From assembly GCF_015291625.1 (NCBI RefSeq), contig NZ_CP030047.1, positions 7,626,001 to 7,690,000 of the forward strand: a DNA stretch of 64,000 bases, in the 5' to 3' direction. Under the pieces are notes generated by a model that was given only the letters and a program-made list of their open reading frames with translations, made no database searches and was not told the DNA's origin. Positions 54,655 through 64,000 of the stretch are shown one piece after another (position 1 is the first letter of the stretch; each line of letters begins with the position of its first letter). A program made the translations under genes and the position numbers. This DNA comes from Bradyrhizobium sp. CCBAU 53421. GTDB lineage: Bacteria; Pseudomonadota; Alphaproteobacteria; Rhizobiales; Xanthobacteraceae.

Positions 54655-55435
54655 TCAGGACCTGTCACCCCTGCCTTTGCCCTTGTGAAGCAATGCGCGG
54701 CAGCGAAGGCGCATGAGGCGTCGCCCCATCTTGACAAGTCTGATCGTTCGGCTGCGCAGATCATGTGTTTTCCAGCCTCGCCCGGAAATACGATCCCTTC
54801 CAAACAGGACTTGCGCGATCTGCCGATAGCTATGTCCTTCCTGCCATCCATCCAGAGCACGCAGTGCGAGAATGAGCTGCCGCCGCCGAAAAGCCGGTAG
54901 CGCCAGAGGCGATGCTCCGAGCGGCCGATGCTCAAGCGCGAGCCAAAATCGTTGCGCGGCTCGCACGCGAATCTCGAAACCAGCGTCGAGCGGCAGATCG
55001 AGGGCAATGGCAGACCCGCGCGCCGGAAGCTCGCTTAGCCACAAGCGATGCTTCGCGCCGCCGAGCGGCACGATGGCATGCCATCCGTCCGGCGCGCGAC
55101 GAACCTCGCTATGCGGCAGGTTTACGAAATCAAGCTGGTGCCGTTTGGGCGCAGCGCTGCCAGTCGTCCGAACAGGTATTACGGTGGACAGCACTTCGGG
55201 TGCCCAAAACACCACTTCCTGGTCGAACGACTTTTCCGGATCAGCTGGAAAACGATAGCCCCCACTTCCGTCGAAAGCGCTCCGTTGTTGCACTGGAGCG
55301 TCCGCGGCGGGACAGTATCGCATAGTCTTTTTGGTAATCGGGATCCCGCCGGAGCCACTCCCAGGCCAGATCGGCAGCTTCTGCATTCTTAAGGCCGCTA
55401 TAGGCTTCCTCGGATCTCCAGTCATAACCTGGCAT
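54655..55435 (-). CDS. FseA-like ICE transfer activator split over two frames (DUF6499 plus DUF2285)
   Basis: Frame one starts at ATG 55435 (PGYDWRSEEAYSGLKNAEAADLAWEWLRR), a DUF6499 domain of 62 residues, and stops at TGA 55241-55243. The second frame, one base ahead, encodes FPADPEKSFDQEVVFWAPEVL and a DUF2285 domain to 54655. At 55255-55247 the reverse-strand codons are TCG TTT TCC. A slip of TTT forward by one base onto TTT then reads CCA GCT GAT, joining WGLSF to PADP and giving a 259-residue protein. FseA of ICEMlSymR7A is made by just such a +1 programmed frameshift, so this is likely a functional split gene rather than a pseudogene. Confidence 0.85.
55241..55255 (-). promoter_or_regulatory. 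Candidate +1 ribosomal frameshift site
   Basis: Reverse-strand codons TCG TTT TCC AGC TGA. The P-site TTT can re-pair perfectly one base forward because four T are in a row, and the zero-frame stop lies two codons later. The +1 reading restores the conserved FPADP junction. Confidence 0.75.
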
Positions 55436-55603
55436 TGCACTTCTTCCCCGCGAGTTCTTCAATGCGAGGAATTGCAGCCAATGATTGTGACGATTTCCGG
55501 TTGCGCGCGTGCACAGCGCGCGGGGTCCATGCAGTTAGTCGATGGAACGATCACCTTTTTCGATTGCAGGGAGCCCTCACGCCGATGCCGGATATCGCCC
55601 TAT

Positions 55604-55876
55604 TCATTTCTTCGGCCAACCGTGACGCAGCAGATCACGATAGCCGCGACCTGCTAGCCATTTGGCGCGAGCCAGATGACTATCGAAGGTGCGGCGTGCA
55701 CGATCCGGTTCAAGGGCCGGATCAAGCCCAAGCACAATGCGCGCGACCTCACGCCAATCGGCCTTGTCAGCCTCGGCATCCAGAAGCCTCATGTAGGTAA
55801 TTGCGTGCTCCTCGTCATATGACGTGAGCTCGTCCGCGCTGGGCGCCAAATCTGCTATCTTCGGACCGGTCGGCAC
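55604..55876 (-). CDS. QseM-like antiactivator (stand-alone DUF2285)
   Basis: 90 residues, nearly all one DUF2285 domain: DEEHAITYMRLLDAEADKADWREVARIVLGLD, then RARRTFDSHLARAKWLAGRGYRDLL. It is acidic in its first half, like QseM of ICEMlSymR7A, which binds the DUF6499 part of FseA and blocks transfer. It lies 170 bases upstream of the FseA-like gene on the same strand and diverges from the second XRE gene, the same relation as qseM and qseC in the symbiosis ICE. Functional name by analogy. Confidence 0.75.
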   Translation of the reverse strand: MPTGPKIADLAPSADELTSYDEEHAITYMRLLDAEADKADWREVARIVLGLDPALEPDRARRTFDSHLARAKWLAGRGYRDLLRHGWPKK

Positions 55877-56457
55877 TGATTGACGCTCCTACAAAGCTGA
55901 AAACTCTATCGAAATCTGAACAATGGTAACGAATTCGGGAGCATTTTAGTACCGCTCGAAATGTCGCGGTGCCAGGCCCTTTTTGCCCAATTGCCATAAC
56001 TGCGATTGTCTATCCACGAGGGGATGACGACGTTGCTCCATTGGGCGGATCTGCCATTTCGTTGATGCGAACTTGCTCGCACTGAGGATGGAACTGATCG
56101 GCAGTCTGCGGTCCCAATAATCTCTTCTTGCCTTGAACATGCCAGAACAAGAGACCTGTGGTTTGACTGGACCGCCCGCTGAAAGGACCGACCAGGATCC
56201 AGCCCAGGGATTGAGATTTCGAGCCCCAGCCGAATAGTTCCCCAATCTGGCCCGCTGGAAAGGACCGCGACATGTGTGGCTCGTGATCACGGCTCGTACG
56301 AGTGGCTGACGATCGCGCCGCGAGTAGGCTCATCACAGGTCGACGGCACTCGAAGCTAGCAAACCTGGCAACCTCTGCGTCCAACGTCTGCGATCTCGTT
56401 GAAGCGACCGCGCAGCAAACCCCATCTGGATGGGCGGCGAGCTTATCGCAATAGTCT
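55877..56457. other. Intergenic stretch between qseM-like and XRE genes
   Basis: About 580 bases with no supported gene. It must hold the promoter of the qseM-like gene. The XRE operator lies at its right end. Confidence 0.4.
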
Positions 56458-56467
56458 GGCTATAACC
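56458..56467. promoter_or_regulatory. Operator-like block upstream of XRE gene 2
   Basis: GGCTATAACC followed by AGTGGTTTGAT, a near copy of the block at 52945, at the same distance from the start codon. The palindrome has one mismatch here. Confidence 0.5.
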
Positions 56468-56504
56468 AGTGGTTTGATAACCGTCGGAATGGCTGCCTCG
56501 GCGC

Positions 56505-56786
56505 ATGAACGCTCGTGCGCTTGTGGCCTGGAATGTGCGCCGGATCCGTGTACATCGCGGCATTCCGCAAGACCAGTTGGCTTATGATGCAGGAATTGAC
56601 CGCTCGTATATGGGCCGCATAGAGCAGCAAAAAGAGAATCCCACGATTGATCTTCTCGACCGTATCGCCGGAACCTTAGGTGTACATTTGTCCGAATTGT
56701 TCCTTGAGCCGGCCAAGGGCACGGTCCCTCCCAAGCCTTTGTCCAAAGGACGCAAGCCGGCCCGCCCTAATCCGAACAAGCGGTAG
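56505..56786 (+). CDS. XRE-family regulator, QseC-like paralogue 2
   Basis: 93 residues from ATG 56505, with helix-turn-helix VRRIRVHRGIPQDQLAYDAGIDRS and YMGRIEQQKENPTIDLLDRI. It matches the paralogue at 52991 along its length and in its leader DNA. Being divergent from the QseM-like gene, this copy is the better candidate for QseC, which sets the quorum-sensing threshold of ICE transfer. The basic C-terminal tail is Pro/Lys-rich in both. Confidence 0.87.
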   Translation: MNARALVAWNVRRIRVHRGIPQDQLAYDAGIDRSYMGRIEQQKENPTIDLLDRIAGTLGVHLSELFLEPAKGTVPPKPLSKGRKPARPNPNKR

Positions 56787-57574
56787 TGCAACGAGACGGC
56801 TGGCGTCCTAAGACACTCATCTCGACGGATCGCGCGAGAGCAAACACACTGCGCATCACACCGCTGCGGCTTGTCTATCTAAGAGCACGCTTAGAGAAAA
56901 CCTTAGTCTCAAGCAGCCACTTAATGGTTTGCGCGTGCGGCGTAAGTGTCGTTCCGGAGATGCTCTACTTAACTTGGGCTTCAAAGTACGCCGCTTTTGG
57001 CGGGCTTAGAGCGAAAGCCTAGGCACGGTTCATTCGCCAGAGCGCATCTTCTTGAGCGGTGAGGTCGGAATAGCGATCGGGCCATGCAAGCGGTACGCGA
57101 AGCACCGAGCTCCGATCGAGCAATCGGCATCTGACAACGAAACGCGGGCGGCCACGGCAAATGAGTGCTCGTCGGACCCTCCCATCTAGAGGGGATGACA
57201 TTTTGCGTCTCGAAGCTATCAATGCCCTGCTCGAAAGGAGGCCGCTGGCACAGGTGAAGCAACTCGTCTGTCCGTTCTTTCCGCTCCGCAGCGCATGCTA
57301 GTCTGAAATGATTCGGAGCATAAGCCGTGACTCGGGTTCTCACGAATGGCACGAAATGGTGAAATGGCGCTCCGGACTATGGTTGTTCACGCCAATTCAT
57401 TCGCGTGCGCACGAGTTCGAATGATTGCGCTAGATCCCAATGCGGCTTAACTGCTGCAGTCATCGCACAATCAAGGCTCCTCGTTACCTGGCACAACAAT
57501 CAGTTCTCTTGGTGGCCAATGCAGGAAGAAAATCGGACTTCGACCAACATCCGTCGATCACGCGCAAACGCAAG
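56787..57574. other. Gene-poor stretch
   Basis: About 790 bases. A short reverse frame near 57019-57222 has protein-like composition (CRGRPRFVVRCRLLDRSS) and may be a relic, but it cannot be named. Confidence 0.35.
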
Positions 57575-60055
57575 CTACACCATCGAGGTTTCTAGAGGGC
57601 GCCGTCTTTCTTTCTGTTCCGCTTCCGAGAGCATTCTCGTGCCAATGATGCCCTTGCTCGCCAGATCTGCGATTTCGGCCTCACAGAGCCCAAGAAGGCC
57701 TGACAGGACCTCTCGGTTATGCTCTCCGAGGGTCGGCGCCGCCCGGCGAATCGAATGGGGATGCTCACCCTCGCGAATCGGAATCGATGGTTGCGGATGC
57801 GGGCCTATGAAAGCACGTTCGATCTCTTGGAAGAATCCACGAGATATCAATTGCGGGTCCTTTAGCAGGTCAATTGGCAGGCGGACCACGCCGGCTGCAA
57901 CCCCGGCGGTCTGCAGCTCAGACATCGCCTGATCTGCCTCACGCGCGCGCGTCCAGGACTCGATGCCGCTCTCGATTGTATCCTCTATCGTGCGGCGACG
58001 TTCCGCAAGCTTTAGCATGGGGTCCATCGCCCAGTCTGCTCGGCCGATAGCCGTCGCAAGTCTTTGCCACATGCTCGTATCGGTAGCGGCCAGCGCGATC
58101 CAGCTGTCCTCCCCGGCACACCGGAAGCAGCCGTGCGGCACGAATTGCGGATGCCGATTGCCATACCTTGTCGATGTGCCACAAAGCGAGTGAATGATGA
58201 TCCATGGAGCGGCGAACGGCATCATGCATTCGATCTGCGCGAGATCAATGAGCTGTCCCTGCCCCGTCTCGCGCGCGTGGATCAATGCCACAAGAACTGC
58301 AGCGCAGCCATTCAAACCGCCTACAGCATCCCCGAAAGCGACATGGCTCATCACCGGCGGCCCATTTGCGGCTCCCACCACGCTCGGCAGCCCCGACCCT
58401 TGCTCCAGGGTCGAGCCGTAGGCTCGGCAATCGCGATAAGCGCTTTTCGCGCCAAAGCCTGACATCGACATCACCACCAGGCGCGGGTTGAGCGATCTGA
58501 GTACCTCGGAGCCAAGCCCAAGTTTTGGCAGCACGTCGACGGAATAATTGTCAACGACGATGTCGGCGCCTGCTATTAGGCGCTTGGCAAGCGTGAGGCC
58601 TTGGGGGCTGGTCAGATCGAGCGTGACGCCGCGCTTATTGCGATTCATCATGCAAAAGCGCAGCGTCTTTTCGTGCATTTGGTTGTTTACGTAGTCCGGG
58701 CGCCGATCAACACCGCGCCACCAGTCCGGATACTGGATAGCCTCAATCTTGATAACATCCGCGCCCAGGTCAGCAAGCGTTCGGGTACACAGTGGGCCCG
58801 CCCAGCCCATCGAAAAGTCGATGACGCTAATTCCTTGCAAAGGCTGTTCGGGTGGCACGTTGCAGCCGGGCAGCGACTTCGGTGCTGGGCTTGTGGAGCT
58901 CGCTCTGGCGTTAGCGAAAGCCTGCCGCTCGCCGACAGACGGAACCTTTCCGCCACGCCGCGGCGGTGTCAATGTCAGCCGCTGCATCGAGCCGGCCGTT
59001 AGCCCTCTCTCTTTACCAAGCAGGAGGGGTACAATTGCACCACGCTCGAACTTCTCCTTGTCCTCCAGGAGATCCGAAATTTCCGGTACGGGAACTATCG
59101 GGATTTTGCGCCGTAGTCCTTCCGCAAACCACTGCTGTGCCGTCCGATCCTTAAGCCTTGGGATGAACAGTCGTTCGATCCGCTCTGTATGGTTCAGACG
59201 ATCGGCGCCGAGCACCAGAGCTGGATCATCACGCAGCTGCGGAAGGTCGAGCATATCGCAGAACGCACGCCATTGTGCCGGAGTGATTGTCGTGACGCCG
59301 AGCCAACCTTTCTTTGTTTCGTAGATGCCGGCCGGAAAGTTAGGCCAGAATCGATTAACGCCGATCCGGCGCGTCCCTTCGCCTCGCGCAAATGCTTCGA
59401 ACAGTTGATATTCGCTGAGCGTGACACATGCTTCGAATGTGCTGAGCAAGTATGACCGACCTGCTCCGCTCCGCATTCGCGCAATGAGCGACGAGGCTGC
59501 GGCGATAAAGCCCCACAGGCCGGCCAGGATACCGGTCTGGAAATCCGGCGCGTGCAGAGGCGGCCCTTCGACCGGCCCAGCCAGCTTGATCAGTCCGGCG
59601 AGGGCGCGGACGATCGTATCGCTCGCCGCGAACCTAGCATAAGGACCCTCCCGCCCGAACCAGCTCGCTTTGAGGTAGATCAAGCCTCGATGGCGCTTTT
59701 GGATTGTAGCGACATCAATGGATGGGCACTCCGCGCAACCAATCTCGCGGCCATCGAGCAGAATGTCGCTATCTTCAATCAAGACCGTCAATCGCTTAAT
59801 CGCCTCCGCATCGGCAGGATCAATGATAACGCTTGACTTGTTGAAGTTCAGGAACGCGAACCACGCACTCTGTCCCCCCGCGGTCAGCGGAGCACTACCA
59901 CGAAGAGGATCGCCAGCCGGCGGCTCGATCTTCCACACCTCGGCGCCAAAATCAGCAAACAGCCGCGCGCAATAGCTTGATGCAGCTGAGCTACCAATCT
60001 CGACGACCCGCAGCTGCGACAACGCCTCGCAGGACGTCTCCCTCTCTTCTGCCAT
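57575..60055 (-). CDS. Tandem CaiB/BaiF (class III) CoA-transferase
   Basis: 826 residues from ATG 60055. Two CaiB/BaiF domains are fused. The first (about 10-395) begins LRVVEIGSSAASSYCARLFADFGAEVWKIEPPAGD. The second (about 420-800) begins ISVIDFSMGWAGPLCTRTLADLGADVIKIE, with GFGAKSAYRDCRAYG and FGDAVGGLNG. Members move CoA between carboxylic acids through an Asp-linked intermediate; single-domain proteins of about 400 residues dimerise as interlocked rings, so a fused pair is a covalent dimer. It follows an alpha-oxoamine synthase and a dehydrogenase on the same strand. Substrate unknown. Confidence 0.88.
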   Translation of the reverse strand: MAEERETSCEALSQLRVVEIGSSAASSYCARLFADFGAEVWKIEPPAGDPLRGSAPLTAGGQSAWFAFLNFNKSSVIIDPADAEAIKRLTVLIEDSDILLDGREIGCAECPSIDVATIQKRHRGLIYLKASWFGREGPYARFAASDTIVRALAGLIKLAGPVEGPPLHAPDFQTGILAGLWGFIAAASSLIARMRSGAGRSYLLSTFEACVTLSEYQLFEAFARGEGTRRIGVNRFWPNFPAGIYETKKGWLGVTTITPAQWRAFCDMLDLPQLRDDPALVLGADRLNHTERIERLFIPRLKDRTAQQWFAEGLRRKIPIVPVPEISDLLEDKEKFERGAIVPLLLGKERGLTAGSMQRLTLTPPRRGGKVPSVGERQAFANARASSTSPAPKSLPGCNVPPEQPLQGISVIDFSMGWAGPLCTRTLADLGADVIKIEAIQYPDWWRGVDRRPDYVNNQMHEKTLRFCMMNRNKRGVTLDLTSPQGLTLAKRLIAGADIVVDNYSVDVLPKLGLGSEVLRSLNPRLVVMSMSGFGAKSAYRDCRAYGSTLEQGSGLPSVVGAANGPPVMSHVAFGDAVGGLNGCAAVLVALIHARETGQGQLIDLAQIECMMPFAAPWIIIHSLCGTSTRYGNRHPQFVPHGCFRCAGEDSWIALAATDTSMWQRLATAIGRADWAMDPMLKLAERRRTIEDTIESGIESWTRAREADQAMSELQTAGVAAGVVRLPIDLLKDPQLISRGFFQEIERAFIGPHPQPSIPIREGEHPHSIRRAAPTLGEHNREVLSGLLGLCEAEIADLASKGIIGTRMLSEAEQKERRRPLETSMV

Positions 60056-60695
60056 ACCGATACTCTGGACCTTTCTCAGCCGGCGGCGCGTCGGGCTCCA
60101 AGGGACCACATCGCTCAGGAATCTCCCGCACACTGACCCTAGGTGGGGACGGCGGTGCTTGCATGATGAATGCTTTCTGCTCTCATCTACTTTGCTTCAC
60201 CGATGATCCCTCGACCGACGTGCTGCTGCGAACAGGAAGCTCCCACAGATAAAGCAAGGACCGTGCCGGTGAGGACTGAGGCGAACGGAGTCCTCTTCGG
60301 AATGACAACACAAAGATTTTGCTTTTCGGAGAATACTATCTCACGCACTCGCGACGGCGCAGCTGCGCTGTATGCGCTGATTCTGCCTGACGCAAAATAA
60401 CGATCTGACCGGCCTACGCCTTTACAAGTTCAGCATCTGTGGCCCACGCACGACTCTGCATCTTCTTCGCAGCATTCCTGTTTCGAAGACTACATGAGTA
60501 GGAATCACGACGAGGAATGCTCCGTTTCAACAGACGCCCAATGCTGCTCTACTTCAAGCCGGGAGGTCGCATACCAGCCAAAGCAGCCGCGCGTTCACAC
60601 CTGACGGGTGTCGTAGAACGTCTAACTCGGCTGATCGGACCAAGCCTAAGCTGCCGCAAAAAGAGCAGACTACCGCGTCAAAATCGCCCCTTCGG
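60056..60695. other. Gap without a supported gene
   Basis: About 640 bases between the dehydrogenase and the CoA-transferase. Only short frames. The length argues that the CoA-transferase has its own promoter here. Confidence 0.35.
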
Positions 60696-61481
60696 CTAGG
60701 CGCCAAACTCGCCACCCGTGATATCGATCGTCGCTCCAGTAATGAAGCTTGCCATCGGCGAGGCCAGAAAGGCAGCGAGGTGCGCGACTTCTTCGCCCCT
60801 TCCGAAACGACCGAGTGGAATTCGGCTGAGGGCCGAACGATTGGCCGCGGATTCTGCTGGTCCAGTTAGGTCACTGAGAACTCGCCCCGGGGCAATACAA
60901 TTGACCGTCACTCCGTAAGGAGCGAGGTCTCGCGCGGCAGCGCGGGTCAATCCGATCAGTCCCGCTTTCGAAGCAGCATAATGCGGCCCTGCGATCAACG
61001 GCACCGCACGACCCGCTAGAGAGCCGACGTTGATGATGCGTCCATAGCCGTTTGCCATCATCGATGGCGCCAGGAGACGTATAAGATTGAATGGGCCACC
61101 GAGGTTGACGTCTATGACTCTTGTCCATTCTTGTGTCGACATCTGCGAGAACCAGGGGACCTTATCATCCACCCGCTTCGGAGAGATGCCCGCATTGTTC
61201 ACCAGCGCCGTAATTTCGCCCCAGCATCTTCGGACCTGATCAACAAATAGGTTCACGTCGTTTTGCCGAGTGACGTCGACGACGCCTGCGCAAAGCTGTT
61301 CTTCTGGACAGCCGAGGATCTCGAGCGCCCGCTGCACATGCTTGGCTTGCGTCGCCACGAAGGCCACCCGATAGCCATCCGCCAAGAACCGGCGTACAAT
61401 CTCAAGTCCGATCCCGCGTGCTCCTCCGGTCACCAATATGACGCGCTGATCCCATTTGGTCTTCGGCTCACCGATTACCAT
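60696..61481 (-). CDS. Short-chain dehydrogenase/reductase, FabG-like
   Basis: 261 residues. Cofactor loop TGGARGIG, NNAG motif, Ser in INVGSLAGR and the Tyr-x3-Lys catalytic pair in HYAASKAG are all present, and it ends ITGGEFGA, near the classic FabG end. It reduces ketones with NAD(P)H. Placed 170 bases after the alpha-oxoamine synthase, it could reduce the amino ketone made by that enzyme to an amino alcohol. That is inference from position. Confidence 0.9.
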   Translation of the reverse strand: MVIGEPKTKWDQRVILVTGGARGIGLEIVRRFLADGYRVAFVATQAKHVQRALEILGCPEEQLCAGVVDVTRQNDVNLFVDQVRRCWGEITALVNNAGISPKRVDDKVPWFSQMSTQEWTRVIDVNLGGPFNLIRLLAPSMMANGYGRIINVGSLAGRAVPLIAGPHYAASKAGLIGLTRAAARDLAPYGVTVNCIAPGRVLSDLTGPAESAANRSALSRIPLGRFGRGEEVAHLAAFLASPMASFITGATIDITGGEFGA

Positions 61482-61651
61482 GGCTCAAGACGACCGAAAG
61501 GAGTACCATCCGTCCCCTATTAGCGCGCCGAGAGTCGCTTTCGACCTGGAACAGGGCTCCAGCGATAAACAAATTCTCATTTTCATTACCTATTCGCTTC
61601 TGATACCGTTACGCGGCCGTTATGCTCAATCGCCTTATCGGTGAATGGCCG

Positions 61652-62944
61652 TCACTGAGCCGACGGCTCGGGCGCTTCCTTGGAGTCAACTATGGCCCGG
61701 GGGACCCTTTCCAAAATGTAATCACACAACCGTTCTATGTCGCGAACTTCATGATCGGCCGTAATACACACCCGAACGCCCGCCTTTCCTTGCGCAACGG
61801 TGGGAAAGAAGATGACGGAGGTGTAAAAGCCCGCATCGAGGAGCTCTCGTGCGAGTTCAATTGCCTTCGCTTCCGATCCCATAGCAACCATTCTGATCGG
61901 AAGCGAATTGGCTTTCTCTGGGGTCTGTACACGACGATCAAACACCTCGATACGTTGTGTCAGCCGCATCTGACGTTCGGCAAGCTCTGCTGAGCGATGA
62001 ATTTTGCAAGAGCCAATCGCCGCGCCAACCGCTGCCAAATTCGGTCCCACCGAAAACGCGTAGGGAATAGCGAACCGCCGAAACAACGCTTCCTGCTCGG
62101 CCGTTCCCAGCATCAACATGCCGCCTGAGGCACCAAACCCCTTGGCCAGCGAGGCTGCTATGATCGTACGGTCCCCCAAGGTTCCAGGGAACTGAGTGCG
62201 CGCGAAGCCTTCACCCCGGCGTCCGAACAGCGAAATGCCGTGAGCATCGTCAATGTAGAGAAACAGCCCAAAACGCTCCTGGAGGTCACGAAGCTCCTTG
62301 ATGGGCGCGTTTCCTCCCATCGAATAAACACCGTCGCAGACATAGGCGACTAATTGGTGCTCACGGCACAAGCGTTCGAGAGCGTCAATATCGTTATGTG
62401 CGATTGTTTCCACTCGCGTTTCATCAGCAACCACGGGCTTGTGATATGCGAGCGAGACATGCGCGATCCGATCGAACACAACCACCGGTTTCACGCCATC
62501 GGTCAAGAGGCCAGAAGCCAGAATAGGCATCGCTCCCAGGTTGGCGAGCATAACAGTTGAAAAGGCTAGCACCCGTGCACCGAACATCTCCGACATAGTT
62601 GCCTCCAGCTCAGCCAGCAGATCGAAATTGAGCCGTGTTCGCGCACACGACCAGTGCAATGACCCATGAGCCTCGATGGCCTCGATCGCGGCAGCCACGA
62701 TTGCAGGATGATTATCCAATCCCAGGTACGAACACCGCACGAAATCGACTACCTCGGGTCGGCCGTCAAGTGGACCGATACCTAACGCAAAGGTGCGTCC
62801 GATCGTCGACCGGCCTTGAACAGCCATCAGACCAGCGCTGTGCGCTGCATCAAAATATGACCTGCTCTTGTTGATGACGTAAGCAGTGTTCCGAAAGTGC
62901 CCGCTTGGACGATCATCATCCGAGCCCGCGCTCTGCCGTCCCAT
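61652..62944 (-). CDS. Alpha-oxoamine synthase (BioF/KBL/CqsA-like), PLP-dependent
   Basis: 430 residues. Class II aminotransferase-fold marks: FVRCSYLGLDNHPAIVAAA, CDGVYSMGGNAPI, YIDDAHGISLFG (PLP ring contact) and the Schiff-base Lys in AASLAKGFGASGG. Family members condense an amino acid with an acyl-CoA and lose CO2, giving an amino ketone. An N-terminal extension of about 45 residues (INKSRSYFDAAHSAGL) precedes the core. It is not part of a biotin operon (no bioA, B or D). With the dehydrogenase and the CoA-transferase it may make a small signal or specialised metabolite. Confidence 0.88.
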   Translation of the reverse strand: MGRQSAGSDDDRPSGHFRNTAYVINKSRSYFDAAHSAGLMAVQGRSTIGRTFALGIGPLDGRPEVVDFVRCSYLGLDNHPAIVAAAIEAIEAHGSLHWSCARTRLNFDLLAELEATMSEMFGARVLAFSTVMLANLGAMPILASGLLTDGVKPVVVFDRIAHVSLAYHKPVVADETRVETIAHNDIDALERLCREHQLVAYVCDGVYSMGGNAPIKELRDLQERFGLFLYIDDAHGISLFGRRGEGFARTQFPGTLGDRTIIAASLAKGFGASGGMLMLGTAEQEALFRRFAIPYAFSVGPNLAAVGAAIGSCKIHRSAELAERQMRLTQRIEVFDRRVQTPEKANSLPIRMVAMGSEAKAIELARELLDAGFYTSVIFFPTVAQGKAGVRVCITADHEVRDIERLCDYILERVPRAIVDSKEAPEPSAQ

Positions 62945-64000
62945 TTAGTTCTCCATTCCATCTGTCAAGCGTGTGCACCAAACCAATCATTAGGCGCGGA
63001 TAAGCGTTGACGAATTCGGGCTGCGTCCACGATTTTTACATCTCGAGGAACAGCCCGAGCGGCTCTTATTAGCTCAAGCGAACTAACACCAAGCCGTTCG
63101 CTTTTGGCAGCTACCAAATCAAACGGGCCGACCACGCGGCCGCGCTGTTGTCGATGTCGTTAAGTATCGACCGGATACCTTCAACGAAGATCCTGCGGAC
63201 CAGCGCTCGATCGAACGCAGGTGTCGCGCGTCATCGAGATCTGCCACTGCGTCGCCAAGGATGCTCCCTCCTTGGATAGACGAGGAAAAGCGAATGCGGC
63301 AGTAACGCATCACCGAAGACTTGCTGTGCAGTGATCCACAGGGCAAGAGATAAAGAAACTGGGCGAGGTGACTGAGATGTTTCGCCTGAGAACGGGCGGG
63401 TGGGGCCTTACGCGGATTCCGCGACAGCATGGCTGGAGCCATCGCACGGGATAGGATTAAGTGGCGGTGCGTGGGGTGAAGCCATACAGGTCGCGGGGGT
63501 AATAGCGTCTCGACGCCCTCAAGGGTTGGTCGCGCGAGAGGCTCACTCGGCAGCGCGGCAATGCCGACATGGTACGGTAATAGGTTCTGGCCGAGACAGA
63601 GCGACAATCAGCTGGCGAACGCCGCACGTGCAGTGCAGCCCAATCGTCAGGCGCTGAAAACGGAAGCACCGATCCCCAACCTGGTTTGAGACGCCACCGG
63701 GCCGGCAGCTGCAGATCGCTTCATTGCGCGCCTTGTCGATATCGGAGGAACGACGGTCAGACCAATCGTTCGTTGCGACGGATGTACACTAGCGACTGCT
63801 CTATGTGCGTGCGTTCCGGGACATGAGGCAGAAGCATTGGTCGCGGGCCTCGAGAGCGCCTTCAACGGTGTGCTGGTGAAAGTGCCGCTGGATATGGCTC
63901 AAGCGCTAGTGGTGAGCACGACGCAGCGAGATGGGCGGTTCAAGTCAACTGAAAGCTGATTACATTCGTAAAACATTGAGCTTCCGTCCTGGCGCCTGCG
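62945..64000. other. Gene-poor right end of window
   Basis: About 1.05 kb. Several short frames on both strands, none with a recognisable domain or a good start. A forward stretch of about 90 open codons ends near 63959 (ADRFIARLVDIGGTTV) but has a stop just before it and no good start; it may be a relic of an unknown gene. Confidence 0.4.

Noticed and set aside
54655..55435. Calling the DUF6499/DUF2285 pair a pseudogene
   Set aside because: The shift lies exactly at a UUU-U slip site with a nearby stop, and the known homologue uses programmed +1 frameshifting.
63660..63959. Open forward stretch of about 90 codons near the right edge
   Set aside because: A stop lies directly before it, no good start codon exists, and the sequence is not recognised.
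1..64000. CRISPR array or Cas genes, considered because of the TPR-CHAT protease
   Set aside because: No regularly spaced repeats or Cas proteins were seen.
1..64000. nod box, NifA upstream site or type III secretion tts box
   Set aside because: Scanned by eye for the consensus strings; no convincing match. The symbiosis-island idea rests on the FseA/QseM genes instead.

Overview
The window looks like an accessory (symbiosis-island or ICE-type) region of an alphaproteobacterium, most probably Bradyrhizobium or a close relative. Supporting signs are high GC, an alphaproteobacterial porin of the Bradyrhizobium type, the DUF6499/DUF2285 regulators (FseA and QseM type) known from rhizobial symbiosis ICEs, many decayed genes (IS110 transposase, ParB, papain-like protease, prolyl oligopeptidase, integrase end) and long gene-poor gaps. 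No nod, nif or tra gene is visible.

Layout. 0-7 kb: a nitrilase-fold hydrolase running off the left edge, a membrane/coiled-coil protein, then an OLD-family nuclease, a KTSC protein and a DUF2130 protein in one direction. 7-11 kb: mostly decayed DNA with a cold-shock gene and a broken C1 (papain) protease. 11-24 kb: a phosphonate-type cluster (PEP mutase-like enzyme, nucleotidyltransferase, CDP-alcohol phosphotransferase, a frameshifted class V aminotransferase, an asparagine-synthetase-like enzyme) beside a complete oligopeptide-type ABC importer operon ending in a metallophosphoesterase.

24.4-31.7 kb: an integrase remnant and a tRNA-Leu(UAA) gene split by a group I intron, followed by the most interesting locus. 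It holds a class III nucleotide cyclase, an E2-E1 fusion and a JAB/JAMM protease in one overlapping operon, convergent with a cyclic-nucleotide-binding/TIR-like effector. This is the layout of a Pycsar signalling system carrying the ubiquitin-like Cap2/Cap3 module otherwise typical of type II CBASS. A Fic protein and a three-helix membrane protein resembling the PycTM (DUF5706) effector lie divergently next to it.

32-51 kb: S1/P1 nuclease, alpha/beta hydrolase, restriction-like nuclease, HNH protein, IS110 and ParB relics, a lipoprotein, a broken M48 protease, then two CHAT-protease modules. One is a four-gene operon; the other is a divergent pair of a P-loop ATPase and a 1263-residue CHAT protein. 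51-57 kb: porin, LysR regulator, two paralogous XRE regulators with matching upstream operators, a QseM-like antiactivator, and an FseA-like activator split over two overlapping frames with a UUU-U slip site. 57-64 kb: a tandem CoA-transferase, a short-chain dehydrogenase and an alpha-oxoamine synthase, then gene-poor DNA to the right edge.

All functions are inferred from sequence by eye; no database search was run.
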